DNA of 64,000 nt from Branchinecta lynchi (lineage: Eukaryota > Arthropoda > Branchiopoda > Anostraca > Branchinectidae): the NCBI GenBank assembly GCA_023053575.1, contig JAKZAP010000008.1, forward strand, positions 3,304,715 through 3,368,714. Reading direction: 5' to 3'. Of this stretch, positions 21,990 through 34,135 are shown piece after piece. How positions within the stretch are numbered: the stretch's first letter is position 1; each line of letters starts with the position of its first letter. The notes under the pieces were generated by a model. That model ran no database searches. It worked only from the letters and a program-made list of their open reading frames with translations, and was not told the DNA's origin. Both the position numbers and the translations under genes were made by a program.

Positions 21990-24180
21990 CACACCTCGTT
22001 CTATACACTCACACCTGGTCGGGTTCGATCCTAATCAAAACCGAATGTTTTGCTGATCTACGTAAATGATGGGACCAAATATCGGTTGCGATTCTGGGTA
22101 AAACCAGAAATTACGTGAAAACGAGAATTTAGCGACTGAAATACATAAGGGGGTGGGGGGTGGACACGAAGAATGCATGGGTGGGTACCAAAGTGTTCCA
22201 ACAGTTGCGTCGGTTGGGTAGATTCCTGAAGGTTGCCATGGAGCACCGTGAACCTTTTATTGTAGGTTGATGTTGTGGTTAGTTTGTGCTATAGTTATTT
22301 AGTTATTAGAATTATGAGTTGAGTGTTGAAAATTTGGAATGGTACATTGTATTTAGAGTGCTTATTTTTATTTTTTCCCGCTATAGGCCTTTTTTGGGAA
22401 TACATTCATACATAGTAAGCTACTGGGACGGATGCGTTAATGCGGATTACAGGGGAGAGACACAACCACCAAACAGTTCCTAGTTGATTGTGCGTCGGAA
22501 GTTTAATTTTTTTTTTTCTTGTGTCATCACATTCTGATCTGCAACACCCTCAATTACGAAGCGCGGCCACAGATTGATGAATCTGGCTTAGGTTCTTCAC
22601 CCTTCCTACTCAACCCGGAATTACTTTTACGCGTGTTTCGGCATCTCAGCTTTACTACTCAGTACTAAGTAAACGCCAAAATTCCGTGGTGAAAGAACAC
22701 ATGACTCATTTCGCCGATGGCGATTGGCTGGCGGCTTCTTCGTTTCCCCAGTAACTCGTAATCAAACAGGTAAAATATTGAATCATCTTAATCCTTCAGT
22801 TGAATTTTAGTAGTTGGTGGAGAAGGACTTATTCTGTGTGGGACAGACACAAAAAGTTAGAGCTGTCGGGAATCTTGACAGCTTAGTTTGTTCATAGAGA
22901 GGTGAGTACTGCAGTAGGCTAGCATGATTGATTGAGAAACTTAGCAGAACTTTGAACTACATTAGAGGTATGTTTGTTTGAACAGTGGAAAAATGATAAC
23001 AGTGCAGTTTGGGCTAAAGGCCAGAATGAAGATCCAAAATACCTGTTCAAGTGTTTTCAGAGGCCCTTCTGGCTAACTAATAGTTGACATTTGTCACAGC
23101 AAGTAATTGAAAATGGCTTCGAAGTCAACATAGGCTACGTTCAAATAAGCATACCTCTATTGTAGACTAAGGCCGAGATGGGATATACAAATCTTGTTGA
23201 AAGCAAAAGAAACCTCTACTCTATGCAGTGTCTATAAAATACAAATCGGTAAGTAAAATAGGTAAAATTGGTTTAATATGCAAAATTAGGTATCCCCTAC
23301 GAAATGTAAGATAAAGTCGATGTTGCAGAATCGCCCGACAAAGCTGAGACAGGTTGAACACTTGTTTACCCTTGCCCTACAAAGGCTTTCTTTATTTTTG
23401 TTTTTATTTTTACTTTTATTTTGATAGTGCCGGGATACTTCCGAATCACGCCACTAGATCACCGTTGTTTACGGAGCTCAGGACTGAACTAGTGACTTGA
23501 ATTTGGGCGAAAGCTACCATTGCAAATCGAGAAAGATTCGTCATTTGTCTCGTCATTTTGGCGGAATAAAAGCCTTTCATTCGTTCAAAGAAAAAAAAAA
23601 AAAAAAAAATGACGTACTTAAAATTCTGAAACCAAAACCATGTTCAAGCCGGGTTCGGATGCCTCTTTGGGTGACAATACCGGTGGGATACGGAAACTAC
23701 CGGCGAATTACGTAAAATACCGGTAAAATATGTAAAATAGTTAAATTGGTAAAAATAAGTAAAATTTAACTTTGCGACGGTCCGCAAAATTACCGGAAAA
23801 ATACGTAAAATACCCAACTTTACCGTCACCAGTTTTATCATTTACAACACTGACTGTATGACGCTTGAGTAGTTTTTTTCGTGCGTGTTATGTTTCCCCT
23901 AATTAACCTTTGTCTTTTTTTTTTGTACTCCACTATTTTGGTTTTGTACGATTTGTGTATTAGAACAATTATTATTATCGTTACTGTACGTCTACCTAAT
24001 AATTGGAGAAGCCTATAAAAAAATCAGGGATAAGGTGAACTGTAAGAAACAAACCTCAGGTGACTTACGGTATCCGTTTACCACCATCAAATAAGGTGGA
24101 AACCCAACCTTAGCCTATTATTGCAGGCCAGTGACGTTTCCGTGACGTCATCAAAGGAATGGGGAAATTCGATTAAATTA
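21990..24180. other. Intergenic, nothing recognised
   Basis: This holds an A18 run at 23590-23608, a local run of tac-cgg-taaaata-like units at 23675-23830, and poly-T patches. The open frames here are short and unconvincing. Confidence 0.5.
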
Positions 24181-24189
24181 TTGTTGCAG

Positions 24190-24770
24190 AATATGAATGA
24201 ATGAATATATGTATTACCCATCTTTACATAAAAATGTCACTGATGGAGTATAAGAAAAGAAAAATAAACAAAAAGGAAAAATGAAAAGGAAAAAAAAAGG
24301 AACAACACACAAAATACAATTTTAAATTGGCACTACATAATGCAAACAAGAGAGACAGAAAAAATATTAAGAACTACTTAACTTCTGCTTAATTGCTGGA
24401 TGGAGGCTATTTAGAGGGTCGAGGGATTTCAGAAATCGAGCACGACGCTCTAAAGCAGCCTCAATCGGATCTTTAACTCCATGATTTCGTGTAACGCGTC
24501 GATTACGAGACCACAGCGGCAGCCCAAGCAGGAATTTAGCATATTTGAAAAAAGTACTCTAATAGTCCTAAGATCAGATGTGTTGAAAAGTTTCCAGAAA
24601 GGTGCTAGTGCAAGTGCATGCGGTAATGCAAGAGCATTATACAGCTGCGCTAGCACCAGTCTGTTGTAACGCGCTTTCGAGGCAGCAATGTATTCGTATC
24701 TATGTATAATAGAGCCGACGGCCAGCGAGGCTCCGGTGGCGTTTACATTTATAAACCGTTCTAAGGACAA
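24190..24770 (-). pseudogene. 5'-truncated LINE fragment, minus strand
   Basis: The 106-codon frame ending at 24450 contains KARYNRLVLAQLYNAL, LAPFWKLF and LRTIRVLF, in the style of the thumb/C-terminal region of LINE polymerases. Its 3' side carries the tail seen elsewhere (gggtaatacatatattcatt on the minus strand). The frame is lost before a normal C-terminus, so it is inactive. Confidence 0.55.
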
Positions 24771-25157
24771 TCAATCCCGTTGCTAATAGGAAAATATAGA
24801 CTTCTCGTGTGACGTCCCGAGCCGAAGTTCTATGGTGGAAAAAAGGTTCTTTTGTTGATTCTGGAGTCTTGCAGTGACGCGCTCAGGAACCAGACACAAG
24901 AAGTAAATACCAAAAAATAAATCAAAAGCTATTTCTGATGATCAAATACAGTACACCTGCGAGGCTACGACTACCGCCACTGTGCAGCCCACCATAGCCG
25001 TGGAGTCGAAAGCCATATCTCCCTCAATACAAAAAGTTATTTCCGAGTCGAACCAAGCCGACATGTCCTGGACCGAGATATGAACAAGTCGGGTTGAGAT
25101 TTGAGCGTGGTCGAGTGTCGAGTCCAACTGAGTTGGTTGCTTTCAGATTTTCCATTA

Positions 25158-25676
25158 AAGTTTAACTGAAAAGCGAGCTTATTTTTATACCTTTGATTTG
25201 AAGACACTGAATTATTTTGACTCCTGTAAGGGATTTTTGTTTTTTTCGTCGCGTAGTCTAGTAGTGATGTTGGGAATCTCTGCTACTTGTTCGACAAATA
25301 AATTTACTTCGAGCCGCGGAAAATTTGAATGTCTGCAAAAGCGTGCGTTTTAATGGCCAACAAAGTGAAGATTTCGAAATGTTCGATTCCAGACTGCAGA
25401 ATCACATTGGAAGATAGCCCTCTATTCATTGCTACCCCGTATAGGTTTCCTTTGTGAAAGGACCTAGTCAACAGAGAGCTAAACATTTCAAACATAGAGG
25501 TACGTCAGTATAGAGGTACAACAGCTATGGAAGAGAAATTACGTCAGCTAAAATTCAATAATCGTGGATAACGAAGCAACGAAGTAACGCGTTTTTTTTC
25601 GGTTATTCTAGCCTAATTAAGTACAAATATGATGGGTAACCAGACTGTCGTATCTTAGCCCTATTCTCTTAACCTT
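25158..25676 (-). mobile_element. Family B MITE copy B5 (diverged)
   Basis: The left end AAGTTTAACTGAAAAGCG follows TA. The right end ..cttaacctt precedes TA. Internal landmarks (gaattattttgactcctgtaa, gatgggtaac) match B6. It carries extra sequence and many substitutions. Confidence 0.7.
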
Positions 25677-25689
25677 TAACTGATTTTTC

Positions 25690-27589
25690 TTCTTCCGCTC
25701 TTTTGCCATTAAATCGTTTAAATTTCTTTGTCCTTTGGTTCCTAAGAACGGGTTATCCATTCCGATTATTTGTCAGTACCGCACCGGATAGCGGCGTTGA
25801 TGAACCAGACAGTTGATGTTTGCAATTTGTATACACAGTGACTGCGTCTGATCCTGGGGTGTAAATCCGGTTCAAACGAGTGAGGAACTCCTCGTTTCCT
25901 TGCAAATATTTGTACCGGAAGAGTGTTGGGGTATGTGTCGGGAATCTGTTCCTCCTGTTGCTTACAGCATGGAATATTTCGAGACTTAATGCAGGATCCG
26001 CAGGGTTGCCCAATCTCAATTTTGGTGGAGGCTCCACAAAGTGTCCGGCGCCGGCACTTGTTGGATCCATTCGGCACCGGTTGCGGCGTGTTAGAACATT
26101 AAAATCAGCATATTTAAAAGCACTGAAAGATGAATCCTGTAATTTGTAGCCGGAAACGCTGGTTTAATGCTCTTGTTATAGGCTGTAAACTATCAACTAA
26201 ATTTTATTGATTTTCTTGTTGGGCTAAAATTATATCGCGCTAGAGTTCATACTCGTCGATTCAAAAAAAAATCACTACCCACTTCACACAGACGGAAAGA
26301 AATTATGTGGAAAAGAGCAAAAGGTCGAATTCCTCTTTAATAGCTGTTTAGCATATTCATTAAATTAGTAAATGGCAAATGACATGCAGTGTGCTCGGAA
26401 GTCTTACTATTGTGATTGGAAAGCATGTGTGGTGGATCCCACGGTCTTTTGGGTTTTTGATGATTATTTCCTGGGTGTGTGCCATGTGATTCAGATAGGA
26501 AGTAAATGATTCTTAGTATTCTATTTAGCAGCACTTCTGTACTCCTTGAGCCCAAGCTGACTGGGAATCATGTTATTAAATTAGTATATAAATATAATTA
26601 AACAACAACTAAAAAAGGAAAAACTGCTACGATGCTCGTCAGCGATAGGCTATTTCGTTTCTTCTTTTCTTCAAGTCCAGCAACAGCCTGACAAGGTACT
26701 CGGCCAAAGGGCCAATTGAGTATGCCAGTGTTTGTTATATAATATGTTCGCCAATGTTTAATATAGCAGCACTTCAAATCGTAAGGTAACAAACTGACTC
26801 CTCGTCTGTATGATGCATTTTGTTGACCGACTGTGTAGAAATCAACAACAGAATGGCCGTTCAGATGAAGTACTGCCCCCTCGACTCTTCCCCGACTTGA
26901 GACGCGCCAATTTATTAGGAACCATAGGAGTAATTTCAGTCATTTGTATCGTCGGATCGGGGAGGGGGGGGGGGTCGAATGTCTAAAACCTGTAGAATGT
27001 TCGAATAACGGCCTGGCCTAGGTCCTCGAAACAGTTTCATCTTTGGGTTTCGGAGTTTTCACGGCTCTTTGGTCTGATGCGGAAACGTCAGGATACAACT
27101 TTCATAACAACAACTGGCAACAGAAAAACATAACAAGATCTAGCACCTAATTAAAAAAAATGACTTCGAAACGAGACAGTGATGAGTCAGTTGAGCTCCA
27201 TTTTTTTTAAGCTTCTCTGAACAATTAAAACACGTTTCTACAATAAAACGGGAAAAGGAGGCTCAAAATTGAACCAGAGTAATCATCTCTTTTTGTCAAC
27301 ACCGAACACGGTTATAGCAAGTTTATAGAGCACAAAACAAGACCATTGCAAAGAGGCCCGGAATTTTGCTGAAATAAAATCTGAGCTGATTAATCCGTTT
27401 AGTACCATCAAACATGGTTCTCAGTCAGCTAATTGGAGGAATACTTACTTTTCATCAACCTCTCCTCTTGATGTACGCTTATAGTCCGATCACAGGATCA
27501 GGATTGGGAGCTCCCTGTCTGGAATTCCTGCCGGATTTTCGGAACCATCATCACTTCTATATGGAAAAGTTGAAATTTTTTCAACTTGA
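25690..27589. other. Intergenic, no gene called
   Basis: Overlapping minus-strand open frames at 25753-26077 are the longest here (103-105 codons), but two frames are open at once and neither resembles a known domain. A G11 run lies at about 26964. Confidence 0.4.
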
Positions 27590-28270
27590 TGCTAAAAGTG
27601 CAGGAAATCCAGTCGGGAAAACATGATCGTGTGTCCGCACTATTAAGTCGGGTAGTGGACAACCCGTCCTGTAGGTACAAGCTTTTAGTTTATGCCGCAA
27701 GATGTTCTGCCTGGTTGGATTAGGAGGATTGGTCATATCAGTGCAGCAATGTTTTTCTTTTCTGTGTCAAAATGCGACGCGATTTCTCGTAGCTGGATGT
27801 CTCCCGGCTTATACCAAGAACTTATAATACTACCGCATAGTAGGCCACCCGTCAATCCCTTCTCGAAATTATTATTCATCCTTGCGCTGTCTGAAATTCC
27901 CCGACACGAATGACTTATTTTCAGCGTAACCGGAGGAAACTTCTTCGCTCCCACCTTTCTGTAACGTTCAGTTGGCTACGCTAGCTCTGTGGCCCTATGC
28001 AAAACAGATAGAGTTCAAGGTCTTGGGAATAAGTACCCACTCAATATTTACGGAACTCTCGTGGAATCTTACTCGATACAAGGCCGAGAGACACGGGTTC
28101 TTATCATTATCCGTTCTTGCTTCCACCCGGCTTGAGGAACGTGGTTTCCATGTCGACTGGTGTATTTCGCGGTTAGTTAGACAGACGTGTCAAGTTCACA
28201 GTCGCCCATTTGTCCCTTTAATTGGCCACAGACCATTGAATGGAGCTTTTGTTAGTTTTAAGGTCGCTGT
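27590..28270 (+). pseudogene. Decayed DIRS/Ngaro-like RT-RNase H fragment (tentative)
   Basis: In shifting frames I read RYKLLVYAARCSAWLD, then GHISAAMFFFSVSKCDAI and SRSWMSPGLYQEL, then FTELSWNLTRYKAERHGFL. The order G-HIS-A-, -R-W-S----EL---, followed further on by E---R, resembles the linker and RNase H region of tyrosine-recombinase retrotransposons. No tyrosine recombinase or terminal repeats are visible, and the frame breaks mean it cannot work. A different degraded coding sequence is possible. Confidence 0.35.
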
Positions 28271-28629
28271 TTAAATTAGTTTTATACAGACATTCTGGGT
28301 TGGGTTACGTAATTCATTCTTTATCTCGTTTTTTTAGTTTGTGGATGAATATCTTGAGCAGAACTGGGGTGGACCCTCAAATACTTTGCCTATTTGTATG
28401 GTTTAGGCTTAAAGACCTTATAAGGGTGGCGAATGAGATTTTCAAAGGAGTTAGCTCCCTCCCCCTTTCGATGGTTTCCGTTATTGCTTAATGTATTTCC
28501 CTACAACTAAATAACATTTCATCATGTCTCTTTGTGTCGTAGGAATTCACATGCCTGCTCTCTCTCCAGCATTGCCAAGAATATATATTTCAAAACTCCA
28601 AGTTCTTTTCGTTTGAGGCAGGTTTCAGT
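28271..28629. other. Intergenic, nothing recognised
   Basis: No gene or repeat ends were seen. Confidence 0.5.
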
Positions 28630-30331
28630 TTTTTGGGATCCCAAAACGTAAGTGGAGGGATACCTATGACATCGCAAAAGTTGTCCGTCTGTCCGTCCGT
28701 CCGTCCGTCTGTCCGTCCGTCTGTAAGCACGATAACTCTCGAAGGGAATAAGATATTTTGATGAAACTTGGTGTGAGGGTTCGTTGGGTCGTCGGACCAG
28801 TCAAGTTCGTAGATGGGCTTTGTAGCTCTACATTTAGGGGTGGGGGAGGGGATTCAAATTAAGGGACAAACAAAATGTTTTGAAACAGCTAATGTGATAG
28901 TCGATTATGGGGTAAGAAGACATGCTGAACACGATGGTGAAAACTATTTTGTCATCGGACAGGTAGTTCGCCCGGAATCCGGCCAAACCGGAAAGTTTGT
29001 TGAAAGTAAAAGTTTTATTTGAAGTTGATTAGATGTTCGATTTAGGGGTAGGAAGACATGCTGAAGACGATGGTGAAAATTATTTTCTCGACGGACAAGT
29101 ATTTCGCCCGGAATCCGGCCCAAACCGGAAAGTTTGTTGAAAGTAAAAGTTTTATTTGAAATTGATTAGATGTTCGATTTAGGGGTAGGAAGACATGCTG
29201 AAGACGATGGTGAAAACTATTTTCTCGACGGACAAGTATTTCGCCCGGAATCCGGCCCAAACCGGAAAGTTTGTTGAAATTAAAAGTTTTATTTGAAGTT
29301 GATTAGATGTTCGATTTAGGGGTAGGAAGACATGCTGAAGACGATGGTGAAAATTATTTTCTCGACGGACAAGTATTTCGCCCGGAATCCGGCCCAAACC
29401 GGAAAGTTTGTTGAAAGTAAAAGTTTTATTTGAAATTGATTAGATGTTCGATTTAGGGGTAGGAAGACATGCTGAAGACGATGGTGAAAACTATTTTCTC
29501 GACGGACAAGTATTTCGCCCGGAATCCGGCCCAAACCGGAAAGTTTGTTGAAAGTAAAAGTTTTATTTGAAGTTGATTAAATGTTCGATTTAGAGGTAGG
29601 AAGACATGCTGAAGACGATGGTGAGAACTATTTTCTCGACGGACAAGTATTTCGACCGGAATCCGGCCCAAACCGGAAAGTTTGTCAAAATTAAAAGTTT
29701 TATTTGGAGCTGATTAGATGTTCGATTTAGGGCAAGAAGACATGCTGAACACTTATGTAAAAACAAGTTTCTACCCGGACATGTAGTTCGTCCGGAATCC
29801 GGCCAAAACCGGAAAACTGTTGGAAGTCAAAGTTTTATTTCTAGTTGATTAGATAAGCGATTTAGGGGTAAGAAGAGATGCTGAGTCCCTGTATGACAAT
29901 CATATTTTACCCGGACATATAGTTCGACCGGAATCCGGCTGGAATCGGAAAATTTGTTATAAGCTAAATTTCTATTTGAAGTTGATTAGATGTTCATTAC
30001 TGGGGAAAGAAGATACCCTGATTTCGTGTTTGAGCTTTCTTTTTTCGCCGGACAAGTAGTTCTGGAGTTCGGCCGGAACCGGGAAATTGGCAGAAGTGGC
30101 AGGAAGTTTACGTCAAAACAGATATGACTTATAGGGGTAAACACACATGCTGAATCCAAATCTGAACTTGGTTTTCTCAGGTGATTAGCTATTTGGCCTT
30201 AATCTGTTTCTGAATTTTAATTGTAAAAATGTTCAAGGAGTCTGGCGAAGACTGGATCTGGCTAAGACAAGACCCATTGTCTGGATCAGATATTGAATTT
30301 TTGGGATCCTATCGAAACCTTTGGTCTTGTT
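28630..30331 (+). mobile_element. Family A element A6 with a homogeneous 137-bp array
   Basis: The longest copy, 1.7 kb. After the left end and a GTCC/GTCT run (28680-28724) come five nearly identical 137-bp monomers at about 29010-29690 (pcgatttaggggtaggaag starts repeat at exact 137-base steps, reading cgatttaggggtaggaag), then older diverged monomers, then the standard right end ggtcttgtt. Because 137 is not a multiple of 3, the repeated 72-codon open frames are by-products. Confidence 0.9.
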
Positions 30332-30671
30332 ATTTCATGAAAAACCGCTCATAAACCAGAGAAGCAAGTTAGAGAAACCAGATTTGTGAAGACATCGCTT
30401 GTCTAGTAATTAGACACTGCAGTGCTTCTGGTATGTTTGTGGTGGCGTGACTTCCTTCTTTTCCTGAACTAAGGAGGAGAAACATTCTTTCTTTGCAGAA
30501 CAGGATTCTCAGGTCGTCTAATCCACTTGTGCGGGCTGCATCTGTCCCGCTTTTGAGGTTGTCTCTGCCTGTGTGGCTGGAATGGGGCGGTCTCTGCGGG
30601 TGACCCGGGTTCCACCTGGAGCCCGTTCGACTTGATTGTTTTAGTTTCGTGTACTATTTGTTTTGAGTGTC
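30332..30671. other. Spacer between A6 and A7
   Basis: 340 bp with no recognised feature. Confidence 0.5.
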
Positions 30672-31816
30672 TTTTTGGGATCCCAAAACGTAAGTGGAGG
30701 GATACCTATGACATCGCAAAAGTTCCGTCTGTCCGTCCGTCCGTCCGTCCGTCTGTAAGCACGATAACTCTCGAAGGGAATGAGATATTTTGATGAAACT
30801 TGGTGTGAGGGTTCGTTGGGTCGTCGGACCAGCCAAGTTCGTAGATGGGCTTTGTAGCTCTACATTTAGGGGTGGGGGAGGGGATTCAAATTTAGGGACA
30901 AACAAAATATTTTGAAACAGCTAATGTGATAGTCGATTATGGGATAAGAAGACATGATGAACACGATGGTGAAAACTATTTTGTCATCGGACAAGTAGTT
31001 CGCCCGGAATCCGGCCAAAACCGGAAAGTTTGTTGAAAGTAAAAGTTTTATTTGAAATTAATTAGATGTTCGGTTTAGGGGTAGGAATACATGCTGAAGA
31101 CGATGGTGAAAACTATTTTCTCGACAGACAAGTATTTCGCCTGAAATCCGGCCCAAACCGGAAAGTTTGTCAAAATTAAAAGTTTTATTTGGAGTTGATT
31201 AGATGTTCGATTTAGGGACGAAGACATGCTGAACACTTATGTGAAAACAATTTTCTACCCGGACATGTAGTTCGTCCGGAATCCGGCCAAAACCGGAAAT
31301 CTGTTGGAATTCAAAGTTTTATTTTTAGTTGATTAGACAAGCGATTTAGGGGTAAGAAGAGATGCTGAGTCCCTGTATGACAATCATATTTTACCCGGAC
31401 ATATAGTTCGACCGGAATCCGGCTGAAAGCGGAAAACTTGTTATAAGCTAAATTTCTATTTGAAGTTGATTAGATGTTCATTACTGGGGAAAGAAGATAC
31501 CCTGATTTCGTCTTTGAGCTTTCTTTTTTCGCCGGACAAGTAGTTCTGGAGTTCGGCCGGAACCGGGAAATTGGCAGAAGTGGCAGGAAGTTTTCGTCAA
31601 AACAGATATGACTTATAAGGGTAAACACACATGCTGAATCCAAATCTGAGCTTGGTTTTCTCAGGTGATTAGCTATTTGGCTTTAATCTGTTTCTGAATT
31701 TTAATTGTAAAAATGTTCAAGGAGTCTGGCGAAGACTGGATCTGGCTAAGACAAGACCCAATTGTCTGGATCAGATATTGAATATTTGGGATCCCATCGA
31801 AACCTTTGGTCTTGTT
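30672..31816 (+). mobile_element. Family A element A7
   Basis: Very similar to A6 outside the array, down to the shared variant gtcgtcggaccag near the left end, but with only one or two of the 137-bp units. The array length difference and high identity suggest recent relatedness of A6 and A7. Confidence 0.9.
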
Positions 31817-32570
31817 TTTATGGTTTTCAAAAACCGTTAAATAAAGTAAATTGAATTGAATTATACAATAATACGAACAAAATCGCGTGCCCCATCTAAT
31901 CAGCTTTTCTTACAATTAGAAGCATGATATACCAACTATCAAGTACCTCCTCCCCCTCCCTTACTTTAAATAAATTAAACACCAACAAGAAAGAATGCCC
32001 AGCTGAATTAGACAGACTGAATTTGAGTCATACTGGGTCTGAGAAGAAACTAGTTCAGTATAGGATCTAAGATAGTTGTATGAGATCAATTTCAGTCGTC
32101 ATTTTAACTTGTGACGATTTGGAAGTTTTTTCTTTTCCCGGATCTGATTGCGGTATGATGGAAATGACCACACATTCGTTCTGAAACTGTGAGATGACTA
32201 AACACATGGTTACGCGTGGCTACTTCCGATATCTCGTAGGCGTTGTCACTAGACAGTCTGTGTAACGGGTTTTCTGAACCCGTTGGCGGATCAACAGTTC
32301 CTTAATCCTGCGTAGTTCGGTCCGTACTCGCAGCTCACGCCCATGCCTTGGGCCATTTTGAGTATGATTCGATCAGCGTTATTTTATAATCTATTCTCGA
32401 CTTTGGGCGTCGCTTTTGGGTTTTTATTGGATGATTTTTTTTTCTGTTTTTTTTTTCTCAAAGTAATCGTGACGCATTGACCTCCTACGTGATACTTCGC
32501 CTGGGAGAAAGACGGCTGTAGCTTGTTTTCGAAGAAGTATAAAATTTGGTTTCTAGAATATTTGACTACG
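31817..32570. other. Intergenic; LINE-like tail at its start
   Basis: aaataaagtaaattgaattgaat at about 31839 resembles a LINE tail. The rest contains nothing I recognise. Confidence 0.4.
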
Positions 32571-32576
32571 CAAAAC

Positions 32577-32760
32577 AGCTAATCAGCTGATGTTTTTTCT
32601 AGTGTTATTTCGGATTGTAAGGGTCCTTCAATCTCAAGCTAGAAAAACGAACCTATGTAGTCAACCACCTCTTTATCACAGGTTCGTTTTTCTAGCTCTA
32701 GCCTCAAGAGGACCCTTGCCAAGAAGGGCCGAAATATCACTAGAATAAACACGAGCTGAC
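32577..32760. mobile_element. Family C hairpin copy
   Basis: Two inverted family C arms: ctagtgttatttcggattgt ... ctagaaaaacgaacct on the left, caggttcgtttttctagc ... ggccgaaatatcactag on the right. The arms meet around 32665. Confidence 0.75.
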
Positions 32761-32769
32761 TTATTCGCT

Positions 32770-33742
32770 CACGCAGTCATACTGGGCTGAAGTAATACTT
32801 GTTGGTTTCGAGAAGCTGTAAATTGATCCCCATGCTAACTGATGACTCCAGATTTATTGCCGTAAGATAGGTTCTAACCAGTCTATTTTGGATACCCTAT
32901 GCCAAACGCTGTGTATATCTAGCGTTTCGCATATCCTATGCCTAATGCTGCATACTCAAGTGGGACAAGAACCCAATAAAGAATTGAGAACTTGAGGGAA
33001 GCTCAGAAATCAACCTATCAGAATTCATCTATAGTGGGGTAGATCAGGGCTAGGGTACCGACAGCTATCCATCGTTTGGCTTAGGTTATACAAAAATCAG
33101 GGGTTTGTGGATGACTGGTTTTAAGTAGGTATTTTTTTTTATTAAAAAAGAAAAATGCGCGGCCGAAATTCAGTTAAACATGACAAAACAGTTGCGGACT
33201 CTTTTTCGCCAGTTTAAGAATTACTAGTGTAAACTTTATTAAGGAACCTATCCTAAATATAATTCCAATTCGATCTTGTATCCACTTTCTTGGTCATTAT
33301 ATCCGTTCTTGTTTTGTTTCCGAGAATTCTTAGTTCATAGTGTCAGTGTTACTGCGCTAAACTATATTTTTGTTTTGCCATGTTTGGCTGTTCTCGTGGC
33401 GCACCAAATTCTCGATTGCCCGTGATGTACATTTTCTGCGTTTCTAATCAAAGCCAAGGTTCCTGGGTGCTGCTGAAAGAAGCCGAAGCGTTTTTTTTTT
33501 GTATTGTTTTTTAAACGTAGTCTGGTGGGGGGGGGGGGGGGGTATACCTACCGAACAGTTTGAGCTGTAAAATTACAGTCATCTGAGCACATTCGCTTGA
33601 CGTTTTTTGAGTCTAAAGCTGAATTCACATAGAGGGCGGCTAAATATTGGCAGGCAAAAATACGCTTCTCGAGTCGCAAAGTCGAGGTGAAATCTCAGGG
33701 TATGACAGACGGAGAGCATCCTTCCATGTATTTTCTCTTAAG
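32770..33742. other. Intergenic, nothing recognised
   Basis: It holds the near-duplicate phrase taccctatgcc / tatcctatgcc at 32895-32943 and a G16 run at 33527-33542. No gene. Confidence 0.5.
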
Positions 33743-34135
33743 GCGTGTTCTCGCCGTTCCCCGAGGACTCCTCGGGGAATCGAAGGAACGGCGAGAATAG
33801 AGGGAGTCACTCCACGCGGACTCCGCGTACAGAAAACAGCGAGAACACGGGGAATGCTTCCAAAACGGATTGCAGTTGACGAAATTAGTCTTGATCCTCT
33901 TTAATTTGGTTTTTTTTTTCCTCTGACTGTTTTTAATTAATTTTTATGTTGCACCAACACCAGCAACAATTGATTCCCCTCCGAATCTGAAAGGGAGTCC
34001 TTTTTAATGATGGTGATGATAATTGGAGCATTCCCCGTCCGTGGGGACTCGCGAGAATAAGGGGAGTGAGTCCCCGGGACAAACAAAAGAGCGGGGACTC
34101 CTCAAGTGGAGTCCTCGGATAACGGCGAGGACTCC
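33743..34135. repeat. Inverted pair of GGACTCC-palindrome units
   Basis: Unit 1 (33743-33860) contains gttctcgccgttcc / ggaacggcgagaat as a stem, with ccccgagg-act-cctcgggg nested inside it and acgcgg-act-ccgcgt beside it. Unit 2 (34025-34135) is a diverged reverse-complement relative (ggagcattccccgt pairs with acggggaatgcttcc). About 165 bp of T-rich sequence separates them. It is a foldback-like element or a mobile hairpin; no coding content. Confidence 0.7.

Noticed and set aside
25753..26077. Two overlapping minus-strand frames of 103-105 codons
   Set aside because: No recognisable motif, two frames open at once and no splice support. Left uncalled, although a real exon cannot be excluded.
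28680..28724. Regular GTCC/GTCT repeats and 137-bp units considered as a CRISPR-like array
   Set aside because: There are no unique spacers between identical repeats; this is a microsatellite and a satellite-like array inside a transposon in eukaryotic DNA.
29042..29671. Four overlapping 72-codon minus-strand frames of nearly identical sequence
   Set aside because: They arise from the 137-bp monomers of element A6. The step is not a multiple of three, and the frames vanish where monomers diverge.
33647..33904. 85-codon plus-strand frame rich in Arg and Gly
   Set aside because: It is a by-product of the GC-rich palindromes at 33743-33860.
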